From contig NZ_JAMXQV010000002.1 of the NCBI RefSeq assembly GCF_024703995.1, positions 62,001-126,000 on the forward strand: DNA of 64,000 nt, read 5' to 3'. This document shows, in pieces, positions 7,820-14,696 of the stretch. Within the stretch, counting starts at the first letter, position 1; the number at the start of each line of letters is the position of its first letter. This DNA is from Amycolatopsis iheyensis. Lineage in GTDB: Bacteria > Actinomycetota > Actinomycetes > Mycobacteriales > Pseudonocardiaceae. Below the pieces are notes generated by a model. That model saw nothing but the letters and a program-made list of their open reading frames with translations, searched no databases and was not told the origin of the DNA. The translations under genes and the position numbers were made by a program.

Positions 7820-8941
7820 ATGCGTCGAAGAATCGCCCTGGCTCTCGGCGGCGCGGCCGTCCTGACCGCGTCCCTCGCCTCCGCTTCCCTCAGCCCGGCC
7901 GTCGCCGCACCCGGGTTGATCGCCGCCATGCAACGTGATTTCGGCCTGACCGCCGCCCAGGCCGAGACCCGGCTCGGCCAGGAGGTGACGGCCGCGCAGG
8001 TGATGCCGGCCGCGCAGAAAGCCGCCGGTGCGGCCTTCGCCGGCGCCTGGTTCGACCCCGGGCGCGGCAAGCTCGTGGTCGGCGTGACCGACCCGGCCGT
8101 GGCCGGCGCCGTCCGGCAAGCCGGCGCCGAGACCGCGCCCGCGCGGATCAGCGCGGCGAAGCTCGACGCGGCGAAGGCCGCGATCGACGCCTCGGCCAAG
8201 GCGAAGCCGGCGCCCGCCGCCGTCAGCGGCTGGCGCACCGACCCGCGTGCGGGCAGCGTCGTGGTCACCCTGCGGCCGGGCGCGCACGGCGCCGACGTCG
8301 ACAGCTTCCTCGCGAAAGCACGCGAGGCCGGCCCGGTGACCGTGGCGACCGCCCCGGCCGCCGAGCCGTTCTCGGCCGGCACGGTCGGCGGCGATCCCTA
8401 CTACATCAACGGGAACACCCGCTGTTCCATCGGCTTCTCCGTGCAGGGCGGCTTCGTCAGCGCCGGGCACTGCGGCGGCGTGGGCAGCTCGGTCGTCGGC
8501 TGGGACGGCTCGGCGATGGGCACCTTCGCCGGATCTTCCTTCCCCGGCAACGACTATTCGTTCATCCGGATCGGCAACGGCTGGTGGACCGCGCCGGTCG
8601 TGCTCGGCTGGGGCACGGTCAGCGACGCGCTCGTGCGCGGCTCCTGGGTCGCGCCGGTCGGCACGTCGGTGTGCCGCTCGGGCTCGACTACGCACTGGCA
8701 CTGCGGGGTCGTGGAAGGGCTCAACGAGACCGTCAACTACTCCCAAGGTGCGGTGTACCAGGTGACCCGGACCAACGTCTGCGCCGAGCCCGGCGACTCG
8801 GGTGGCTCCTTCATCACCGGTGACCAGGCGCAGGGCGTCACCTCCGGTGGCTGGGGCAACTGCGGCTCCGGTGGCGAGACGTGGTTCCAGCCGGTGAACG
8901 AGATCCTGCAGACCTACGGGCTTTCGCTCGTCACTGCTTGA
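7820..8941 (+). CDS. Secreted S1-family serine protease (alpha-lytic/streptogrisin type)
   Basis: A 373-aa preproprotein. A signal peptide (about residues 1-30, ending SPAVAA) is followed by an alpha-lytic-protease-type prodomain (~31-190), a folding chaperone and inhibitor, and then a chymotrypsin-fold catalytic domain. The triad is visible: His217 (SAGHCG), Asp245 (GNDYS) and Ser327 (GDSGGS). Cys pairs flank the His and Ser sites as in streptogrisins. ATG 7820 is chosen because GGAGG precedes it and the signal peptide starts there. The mature enzyme (~180 aa) is expected outside the cell. Its end overlaps the convergent TetR gene by 11 bp. Confidence 0.93.
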   Translation: MRRRIALALGGAAVLTASLASASLSPAVAAPGLIAAMQRDFGLTAAQAETRLGQEVTAAQVMPAAQKAAGAAFAGAWFDPGRGKLVVGVTDPAVAGAVRQAGAETAPARISAAKLDAAKAAIDASAKAKPAPAAVSGWRTDPRAGSVVVTLRPGAHGADVDSFLAKAREAGPVTVATAPAAEPFSAGTVGGDPYYINGNTRCSIGFSVQGGFVSAGHCGGVGSSVVGWDGSAMGTFAGSSFPGNDYSFIRIGNGWWTAPVVLGWGTVSDALVRGSWVAPVGTSVCRSGSTTHWHCGVVEGLNETVNYSQGAVYQVTRTNVCAEPGDSGGSFITGDQAQGVTSGGWGNCGSGGETWFQPVNEILQTYGLSLVTA

Positions 8942-9548
8942 CCGCGAGGAGACTGGCGAGCCAGCCGCCGAGGACCTGCTGGACCTCACCGCGCGTGCGG
9001 CCGGGGTCCTCGGCGGCGGCGATCATCCTCGCCGCCTCCATCACCGCGCTGAGCACGAGCTGGGCCAGGGCGCGGACGGGCTGGTCGACGATCAGCCCGT
9101 CGGCCTTGGCCTGCTCGAGCACGCTGACGAGCAGCCCGAGGCCGTACTCCTCCTCGATCTCCCGCCACGCCTCCCAGCCCAGCACGGCGGGCGCGTCGGT
9201 CAGGGAGATGCGGCGGACCTCGTCACGCAGGCAGGCGTCGAGGAAGACGCCGAGGCCGGTCAGCATGCCGGTCAGCGGGTCCGCGGCGCCGCCGAACGCG
9301 GCTTCGATCTCTTCGAGGAGTTCGCGTTCGAGCTCTTCGACGACCGCGCGGAACAACCCCTGCTTGTCGGCGTAGTGGTGGTACAACGCGCCGCGGGTGA
9401 CGCCGGCGGCGCGGGTGATCTCGTCCGCCGGGACGGCCTGGTAGCCGCGGGTGGCGAACAGTTCGCGCGCGGCGGCGACCAGGGCGGCCCTGGTGCCGGC
9501 GGAACGGTCCTGCTGGGTACGTCGCACCCGCCTAATCTGCCATGACAC
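8931..9548 (-). CDS. TetR family transcriptional regulator
   Basis: A ~205-aa regulator with an N-terminal HTH: TRAALVAAARELFATRGYQ, then EITRAAGVTRGALYHHYADKQGLF, the TetR DNA-recognition signature. The C-terminal ligand domain is unassigned. Start is GTG 9548, or alternatively GTG 9527; neither has a strong SD. GTG 9548 overlaps the stop of the hydrolase upstream in the operon. The operator-like inverted repeat at 10412-10436 in front of the hydrolase suggests the operon is repressed by its own product. Confidence 0.88.
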   Translation of the reverse strand: MSWQIRRVRRTQQDRSAGTRAALVAAARELFATRGYQAVPADEITRAAGVTRGALYHHYADKQGLFRAVVEELERELLEEIEAAFGGAADPLTGMLTGLGVFLDACLRDEVRRISLTDAPAVLGWEAWREIEEEYGLGLLVSVLEQAKADGLIVDQPVRALAQLVLSAVMEAARMIAAAEDPGRTRGEVQQVLGGWLASLLAVKQ

Positions 9549-10401
9549 CCGCGAACTCGACGATGTGCCCGGCCAGCGCGGCGGGCTGGTCCTCGGACAC
9601 GAAGGTGTAGGAGTCCGGTATCTCGACGAGCTTCGCGTCCGGCAGCAGCTCGGCGAGCCGGTGGGCCAGCCGGATCGGGAAGAGCTTGTCTTCGCTCGCC
9701 CAGGCGAGCAGCACCGGCCGGTCGAACCTCCGCAGCCGCTCCGCGGCGGCCAGTGTGTGCCGCGGGTGGACCTCCCGCAGGAGCTTCCGCAGGTCCCGGC
9801 GCACCCCGGCGGACTTCCGCAGCGGTGAGAGGTAGGCCTGGGCGACGTCGTCCGGCAGCGGCCGCTTGGTGACCCAGCCGAAGAGCACGGGCAGCGGGTA
9901 CAGCGCGCGGATCCGCAGCAGCTGCCCGAGCACCGCCATCGACCCGGGGATCCTGGCGACGGGCGGCAGCGCCTTGAAGATCGGCGGGAAGAAGTACTCG
10001 AAGCAGTCGGACGGGGTGAGCACGACCCGCCCGACCCGCTCCGGCCGGCGGCTGAGCAGGATCTGCGTCAGCGCGCCGCCGGTGTCGTTGGCGACGAGCG
10101 TGACGTCGCGCAGGTCGAGCGCGTCGAGGAAGTCGGCGATCAGGTCGGCGTTGCCGGTGGGGGAGAGCTCGGCGTCCGCGCGCATCGGGAGGTCGTGCGA
10201 ACCGAGCGGCAGGTCCGGGGCGAGGCACCGGAACCCCTTGGCGGCGACGTCGGGGACGACTTTGCGCCACAGCTCGGCGTTGGTGAGCACGCCGTGGACG
10301 AAGACCACCGGCGCGCCGCTGCCGCGCTCGAAGTACCGCACCTCGCCGGCGGGCAGCCGGACGCGGTGCTCCTGACCCAGGGATTCGCTTCGGTTCGTCA
10401 T
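9532..10401 (-). CDS. Alpha/beta hydrolase with Asp nucleophile
   Basis: A 289-aa alpha/beta-hydrolase fold protein: oxyanion region FVHGVLTNAELW, nucleophile elbow VANDTGGA (Asp106 in place of Ser), an acid near ASEDKLF, and a C-terminal region where the usual catalytic His is not clear (PDSYTFVSEDQP). An Asp nucleophile suggests haloalkane-dehalogenase or epoxide-hydrolase-like chemistry, but the missing His makes activity uncertain. ATG 10401 is chosen because the longer frame to 10539 would cover the operator. It forms an operon with the TetR gene (17-bp overlap). Confidence 0.75.
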   Translation of the reverse strand: MTNRSESLGQEHRVRLPAGEVRYFERGSGAPVVFVHGVLTNAELWRKVVPDVAAKGFRCLAPDLPLGSHDLPMRADAELSPTGNADLIADFLDALDLRDVTLVANDTGGALTQILLSRRPERVGRVVLTPSDCFEYFFPPIFKALPPVARIPGSMAVLGQLLRIRALYPLPVLFGWVTKRPLPDDVAQAYLSPLRKSAGVRRDLRKLLREVHPRHTLAAAERLRRFDRPVLLAWASEDKLFPIRLAHRLAELLPDAKLVEIPDSYTFVSEDQPAALAGHIVEFAGVMAD

Positions 10402-10411
10402 CCCGGCATGG

Positions 10412-10436
10412 TTACATACGTGATGTATGTATGTAA
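10412..10436. promoter_or_regulatory. TetR operator candidate
   Basis: TTACATAC (10412-10419) and GTATGTAA (10429-10436) form a perfect 8-bp inverted repeat with a 9-bp spacer, 10 bp upstream of the hydrolase start. The AT-rich element stands out in GC-rich DNA and has the size of a TetR operator. The TetR gene in the same operon is the obvious candidate ligand. Confidence 0.65.
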
Positions 10437-10605
10437 ATGGAGGACGCGGTGGCACCCCGGACTTGGCTTCGGGGAAAGGTCGGATCCGGGGTGTCACCGC
10501 CCGCGGGACAGCTGACACGGTGTCCTGCGGTGGACTCACCCTACGAACCGCCGGCGCGCCTGACCAGGGCCTCGATGCGGTGTCGAAGGTTTGTCGCCCG
10601 GTCGG

Positions 10606-11061
10606 TCACCGGCCGTACCGAGAGTGGGTCTCGGTGAGCGTCTCGGCCGGCCCGGGTTCGTCCGGCGGGCGGTCGGCGTGGCGGTGGACGATCTTCCACT
10701 CGCCGTCCTCTCTCCGGTACACGTGCGTGGCGCGCAGGGTGTAGGTCGTCGGCTCGCCGTTCACCGACACGGTGTTGTGCTCGAAGCCGATCGTGTACGC
10801 GAGGTCGCCGCTCGCGCCCGCGGCGACGACTTCGAAGCGGTATTCCCGGGAGTCGGAGAACTGGCCGGCGACGCGGCGGAACGCCTCACTGACGTCGGCC
10901 CAACCCGTCCGGATCGGCAGCCAGGCCCCGAAAAGGCTCACCGGGTCGGCCGTCGACCAGAGTGCGGTGCGGGGTCCCGCGTCCCCGCCGTGGATGGCCC
11001 GTTCGGCGGCGGTCTGCCGCGGCAGCATGTCGGTCAGGAACTCTTCGGCGGGTGCTGGCAT
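10606..11061 (-). CDS. SnoaL-like / NTF2-fold protein (DUF4440-SgcJ group)
   Basis: A 151-aa single-domain NTF2-like protein. The family pattern is visible: a helical N-terminus, then WSTADPVSLFGAW, GWADVSEAFRRV, YTIGFEHN, and the terminal strand THVYRREDGEWKIVHRHAD. Such proteins bind small hydrophobic ligands or catalyse simple cyclisation or isomerisation. ATG 11061 lies 50 bp from a divergent TetR gene, and the shared intergenic region contains repeated AATACAGT boxes, so it is probably the regulator's target. The 204-bp stretch 10402-10605 beyond its 3' end has no supported gene. Confidence 0.8.
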   Translation of the reverse strand: MPAPAEEFLTDMLPRQTAAERAIHGGDAGPRTALWSTADPVSLFGAWLPIRTGWADVSEAFRRVAGQFSDSREYRFEVVAAGASGDLAYTIGFEHNTVSVNGEPTTYTLRATHVYRREDGEWKIVHRHADRPPDEPGPAETLTETHSRYGR

Positions 11062-11070
11062 GATGACTCC

Positions 11071-11098
11071 AATACAGTTGTGCTGTTTTCAATACAGT
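11071..11098. promoter_or_regulatory. Divergent promoter/operator with paired AATACAGT boxes
   Basis: AATACAGT occurs at 11071-11078 and 11091-11098, start-to-start 20 bp (two helical turns), and overlaps the inverted repeat ACAG-TTGTG-CTGT at 11074-11086. It lies exactly between the divergent SnoaL-like and TetR genes and is AT-rich, so it likely holds both promoters and the TetR binding site. Confidence 0.6.
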
Positions 11099-11111
11099 GA
11101 GGATGTATCCG

Positions 11112-11750
11112 ATGAGCGGGCCCGTCAAGCGGCAGTACGACTCGAGCCGCCGCCAGGAGCAGGCGCGGGAGAACCGGCGACGCGTCATGCGTGCGGCGCA
11201 CACCCTGTTCGTCACGAAGGGTTACGGCCGGACGACCATCGCGGACATCGCTGCCGAGGCCGGGGTGGCCCCCGAGACCGTCTACTCGGCGTTCAAGAAC
11301 AAGGCCGGCCTGCTGCACCGGACGTGGGACCTCGCCGTGGGCGGCGATGAACAGGACATCCCGATGATCGAGCGGCCGGAGCTGCGGGCCGGGTTCGCCG
11401 AGCCCGACCTGCGGAAGCGCTTCACCGCCTTCGCGGTCGTCAACACCGCGGCCATGCGGCGGACCGCGCGGCTGCACATCGCGGTGCGCGCCGCGGCGGC
11501 GAGCGAAGCCGCGGCGGCGGCGCTGGTCGCCGACATCGACCGCGAGCGGCTGGCGGCCATGGCCGAGCACGCGCGGGCGGCCGCGGCCACCGGGCGGCTG
11601 GCGGTGTCCGAGGGCGAGTGCCGGGACGTCCTGTGGACCACGACCGACGGGACGCTGTGGCACCAGCTCGCCGAGCGGCGCGAGTGGTCCGACGAGCGCT
11701 ACGCGGCCTGGCTCGGCCGGCTCTGGGTGTCGGCCTTCGTGCTACCCTGA
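11112..11750 (+). CDS. TetR family transcriptional regulator
   Basis: A 212-aa TetR protein: RRRVMRAAHTLFVTKGYGRTT, then DIAAEAGVAPETVYSAFKNKAGLL (HTH). The C-terminal half is Ala-rich and helical with no assigned ligand. ATG 11112 is preceded by GAGGA. It is divergent from the SnoaL-like gene and shares an operator-rich intergenic region with it, implying control of that gene and of itself. Confidence 0.88.
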   Translation: MSGPVKRQYDSSRRQEQARENRRRVMRAAHTLFVTKGYGRTTIADIAAEAGVAPETVYSAFKNKAGLLHRTWDLAVGGDEQDIPMIERPELRAGFAEPDLRKRFTAFAVVNTAAMRRTARLHIAVRAAAASEAAAAALVADIDRERLAAMAEHARAAAATGRLAVSEGECRDVLWTTTDGTLWHQLAERREWSDERYAAWLGRLWVSAFVLP

Positions 11751-11751
11751 A

Positions 11752-11765
11752 GTTGAAACTTCAAC
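11752..11765 (+). promoter_or_regulatory. Palindromic operator GTTGAA-AC-TTCAAC
   Basis: A perfect 6-bp inverted repeat with a 2-bp spacer, 31 bp upstream of the VOC gene start and immediately after the TetR stop. The form resembles MarR/HxlR-type operators in front of glyoxalase or quinone-responsive genes. No MarR gene is in the window. Confidence 0.55.
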
Positions 11766-11796
11766 CTATTTGCGCGCAGCGCGGCCTGGAGCCCCG

Positions 11797-12312
11797 ATGT
11801 CGATCTTCCGCCTGAACCACGCCGTGCTGTACGTCCGCGACCTGGCCGAGAGCGTCGCGTTCTACCGGGACGTGCTGGGCTTCGGCTACATCGAAGGCGG
11901 CGACCGCCACCGCGGCGCGGCGTTCCTGCGGGCGCCCGGCTCGACCAACGACCACGACCTCGGCCTCTTCGAGGTCGGCGCGCACGCGACGGACTCCGGT
12001 GCGGGGCAGTCGTCGGTCGGTCTCTACCACCTCGCCTGGGAAGTCGACACGCTCGGCGACCTGAAGCGCGTCGCGGAGAAGCTCGAAGCGGCCGGCGCCC
12101 TGGTCGGCTCGTCCGACCACGGGACCACGAAGTCGTTGTACGCCAAGGATCCCAGCGGCCTCGAGTTCGAAGTGGTCTGGATCATCCCGCGCGAGCTGCT
12201 GACCGACGACGACCGCGCGAAGAGCGCGGCCATCGGCCGGCTCGACCTCGCGGGCGAGCTCGCGAAGTACGGCCCCGACGCCCGCAGTGGGGTCGGGATC
12301 TCACGCTCCTAA
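11797..12312 (+). CDS. VOC-superfamily protein (glyoxalase/extradiol dioxygenase-like)
   Basis: A 171-aa protein with two beta-alpha-beta-beta-beta modules. The metal-ligand positions of catechol-2,3-dioxygenase-like VOC proteins are in place: His8 (LNHAVLYV), His78 (LYHLAWEV) and Glu125 (GLEFEVVW). The strand SLYAKDPSGLEFE is typical. A divalent-metal-dependent ring-cleaving or glyoxalase-like reaction is expected; the substrate is unknown. ATG 11797 follows GGAG. The palindrome at 11752 suggests MarR-type regulation by a phenolic or quinone. Confidence 0.85.
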   Translation: MSIFRLNHAVLYVRDLAESVAFYRDVLGFGYIEGGDRHRGAAFLRAPGSTNDHDLGLFEVGAHATDSGAGQSSVGLYHLAWEVDTLGDLKRVAEKLEAAGALVGSSDHGTTKSLYAKDPSGLEFEVVWIIPRELLTDDDRAKSAAIGRLDLAGELAKYGPDARSGVGISRS

Positions 12313-12734
12313 GCCGTGACGCGGGTGCCTTCCGGCTGCGAAGTCCGTTGCAGTGCCGGAAGGTTGCCGAGCGCGAAGCGGCCCGGGCCGACGAACGCCA
12401 CCAGCAGCAGGGCCCAGCAGAACAGGGTCGCCGCCTCGCCGCCGTTCTGGATCGGGAGCAGCCCGGCCGGCAGGTGCACGGTGAAGTAGGCGAACGCCAT
12501 CGAGCCGGACCCGAGGACGGCGGCCGGCCGGGTGGCCAGGCCCAGGAGGACCAGGGCGCCGCAGACGAGCTGGATCACCGCCGCCCACCAGCCCGGCCAC
12601 GCGCCGAACGCGGCGGTCGTCTTCGCGCCGAACAGGCCGAACAACGTCTTGAGGCCGTGGCAGGCGAACAGGAAGCCCAGGACGATGCGGTAGAGCCCGA
12701 TGACGTGTTCGCGGGCCGGTTCCAGGCGGTGCAT
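12309..12734 (-). CDS. DoxX family membrane protein
   Basis: A 141-aa protein with four hydrophobic helices and the DoxX pattern: YRIVLGFLFACHGLKTLFG, GLFG, QLVCGALVLLGLATRPAAV and AFAYFTVH. DoxX-like proteins associate with quinone or thiosulfate metabolism and oxidative-stress complexes. ATG 12734 has a near-perfect GGAGG five bases upstream. Its stop overlaps the stop of the convergent VOC gene by 4 bp. Confidence 0.85.
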   Translation of the reverse strand: MHRLEPAREHVIGLYRIVLGFLFACHGLKTLFGLFGAKTTAAFGAWPGWWAAVIQLVCGALVLLGLATRPAAVLGSGSMAFAYFTVHLPAGLLPIQNGGEAATLFCWALLLVAFVGPGRFALGNLPALQRTSQPEGTRVTA

Positions 12735-13089
12735 GGTGCCTCCGGGGTCGGGTGCGGGCGGCATCGGGCCGGCCGGCGGGTCGAGCCGGCCACCGCGGAT
12801 TCAGGTGGTTCACATATACCGCTCGACCGGCGTGGTCACACCCCCCATAAGTTCTGTTAAGCGATTTCCTCGGTAATTGCGTACCGGTGGCCGCAGTGGT
12901 TCACTGAGGCGGAGATCTTGCTTAACCGTAAAGGGAAAACCGCCGTCCGGGTGATCTTCGCATTGTGGTCCAGACCAGTTAGCGCAGTGGTCCGGTTGCG
13001 GAAATGTTTCCGATTGTTTCGGCGTTGTGGCGACCTGCCGGACAAAGCGGTTGCTTGCGCCCGCTCAGCGGGGGACTAGCGTAGGGCGC
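12735..13089. other. Intergenic region with a DasR-like palindrome at 12964-12979
   Basis: No gene is supported in these 355 bp. A relatively AT-rich core (12840-12980) contains TGGTCCAGACCAGT at 12966-12979. Extended to 12964 it matches the 16-bp DasR consensus ACTGGTCTAGACCAGT at 13 positions. It lies between the divergent DoxX and STAS-ATPase genes, so it could act on either. Confidence 0.45.
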
Positions 13090-13848
13090 GTGGCTGAGGG
13101 CGTCGAGCTGCGGTTGCGGTCCCGGACGTCGAGCGCGCTGGTGACCGTGACCGGGGAGCTCGACCTCGCCGGCTGCCCCCTCCTGCGCGACGGCCTCCTC
13201 AAGATCGGCGCCGACACCCCGCCGGGCGTGATCGCCGACATCGACGGCCTCGCCCTCGATGTCCGCTCGCCGAGCCTGTTCCCCTTCGTCGCCCAGCGGC
13301 TCGAAGAGTGGCCGGGCATCCCGATGGCCGTCGTGACCCGGTGCCCCGCGCACCTCGCCCTGTTCGAGCGCTACGGGCTCGACCGGTTCGTGCCCGTGCA
13401 CCCGGACGTCGAGACCGCGGAACGCGCGCTGCCGCGGCGGATCCGCCGTCGGGCCGGCCGGGCGCTGGCGCGCGGCGAGGCCGGGATCGCCCAGGCGCGG
13501 GCCTTCGTCAGCGACCGGACCCGGGAGTGGGGGGTGCCCTCGCTCGAGTACGACGGCACGCTCATCGCGGCCGAGCTCACCGACAACGCGTCGCGCCACA
13601 CGACGTCCGAACCGCGGCTGCGGCTCGACCTGCGGCAGGACCTCCTGACGATCGCCGTGAGCGACGACGACCCGCGCCCGGCCGTGCTGATCGAGCGCGC
13701 GGACATCCTCGAACCCGGGCTTGGCCTGCGGATCGTCGCTCAGACCGCGCGGGCGTGGGGCAGCAGCGGGCGCTGGACGGGCGGGAAGGTCGTGTGGGCG
13801 GTGCTGGCGCTGCCGGAGCGTCGCCGGGGCCGGGCGATCGGCCCCTGA
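13090..13848 (+). CDS. STAS - HATPase (RsbW-like) fusion regulator
   Basis: About 252 aa. Residues ~1-110 form a STAS-like domain (LVTVTGELDLAGCPLL; DIDGLALDVRS replaces the usual Ser loop), and ~125-250 an RsbW-like ATPase (N-box LIAAELTDNASRHTT; C-terminal GLGLRIVAQTARAWG with GxG). A fused antagonist and kinase in one chain suggests an intramolecular partner switch or a scaffold. The Ser-loop Asp/Val substitution makes phosphorylation of its own STAS doubtful. GTG 13090 is chosen by domain limits; an in-frame GTG at 13027 would add 21 residues. The DasR-like box lies 110 bp upstream. Confidence 0.75.
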   Translation: MAEGVELRLRSRTSSALVTVTGELDLAGCPLLRDGLLKIGADTPPGVIADIDGLALDVRSPSLFPFVAQRLEEWPGIPMAVVTRCPAHLALFERYGLDRFVPVHPDVETAERALPRRIRRRAGRALARGEAGIAQARAFVSDRTREWGVPSLEYDGTLIAAELTDNASRHTTSEPRLRLDLRQDLLTIAVSDDDPRPAVLIERADILEPGLGLRIVAQTARAWGSSGRWTGGKVVWAVLALPERRRGRAIGP

Positions 13849-13864
13849 GTGTGACCCGGGTCGC

Positions 13865-13893
13865 ACGAACGTGTTCGTCACGAACGTGTTCGT
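13865..13893 (+). promoter_or_regulatory. Tandem TetR operators
   Basis: The palindrome ACGAAC-GT-GTTCGT occurs twice (13865-13878 and 13880-13893), repeated every 15 bp, immediately upstream of the TetR start at 13906. Two side-by-side sites over a promoter are typical of an autorepressed TetR gene. Confidence 0.75.
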
Positions 13894-13905
13894 TATGGTG
13901 GTGGC

Positions 13906-14592
13906 ATGGCTCCGGAAAGCACCTACAACCGTCGAGAGCGCCCGGCGAAGCCGGCGTTGACCCGCGATGGGATCGTGACGACGGCCGTCGCGCTGATGCG
14001 TGCCGAAGGCGTCGAGCGGGTCACCATGCGCCGGCTCGCCAAGGAGCTCGACACCGGCGCGGCGTCGCTCTACGTGTACGTCAAGGACACCGAGGAACTG
14101 CACGCCGCGGTGCTGGACGAGCTGCTCGCCGAGGTCGACCTCGAGGGCGCGGGCGAGTGGCGCGAGCGGCTGTGGGCGGTGCTCGACTCCTACCGGGCGG
14201 TGCTGTACGCGCACCCGAGCCTCGCCCGGGTCGCGCTGGTGACCCGGCTGAGCGGGCGGCACTACCTGGCGCTGGTCGAGCGGGTGCTGGCACTGCTCGC
14301 CGAGGGCGGCATGGCGCCGGGCCAGGCGGCCTGGGCGGTGGACGTGCTCCTGCTGACCGCCACGGCGACCGCCGTCGAACACGGCACGCGCCGGGAGAAG
14401 CCGGGCGCGACCCGGGAGCACGAGGAGATGGTCGGCTCGCTGGCCACGGTTTCGGCCGAGACGCACCCGCACATCGCCGAGCTGGGCGCTGATCTGGTGT
14501 CGGGGCCAGGGCCTGCTCGCGCGCGGTGGGCGTTCGACGCGCTGCTGAACGGCGCGCTCGCCACGCCGCGGCCCGGATCGGGGGAGGCCTGA
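13906..14592 (+). CDS. TetR family regulator, tetracycline-repressor C-terminal type
   Basis: A 228-aa regulator. The HTH is VTTAVALMRAEGVERVTMRR followed by LAKELDTGAASLYVYVKDTEEL (the TetR-type VYVK turn), with a TetR_C-like ligand domain containing YRAVLYAHPSLARVAL. ATG 13906 lies 12 bp after two palindromic operators. It begins a run of co-directional genes including a TetX-like flavin monooxygenase and a hydrolase, so it probably represses a detoxification operon induced by an aromatic polyketide-like compound. The inducer is inferred from family resemblance only. Confidence 0.88.
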   Translation: MAPESTYNRRERPAKPALTRDGIVTTAVALMRAEGVERVTMRRLAKELDTGAASLYVYVKDTEELHAAVLDELLAEVDLEGAGEWRERLWAVLDSYRAVLYAHPSLARVALVTRLSGRHYLALVERVLALLAEGGMAPGQAAWAVDVLLLTATATAVEHGTRREKPGATREHEEMVGSLATVSAETHPHIAELGADLVSGPGPARARWAFDALLNGALATPRPGSGEA

Positions 14593-14681
14593 TGCCCCGC
14601 CTGGCGTCGGCTGCCCGGGATTCCGCGCTGCGAATCGAGGACCCGTCACCCGCCCACGAAGCCGCCACCCCGGCGGCCTGA
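14592..14681 (+). CDS. Possible 29-codon peptide coupled to the TetR stop
   Basis: ATG 14592 overlaps the TetR stop (TGATG) and follows GGGGAGG at 14581-14587. The frame encodes 29 residues (starting MPRLASAARDSAL) and stops 15 bp before the monooxygenase start. There is no similarity I recognise. It may be a translational bridge between the TetR and monooxygenase genes, or chance. Confidence 0.25.
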   Translation: MPRLASAARDSALRIEDPSPAHEAATPAA

Positions 14682-14696
14682 ACCCGAGGAGACCCG

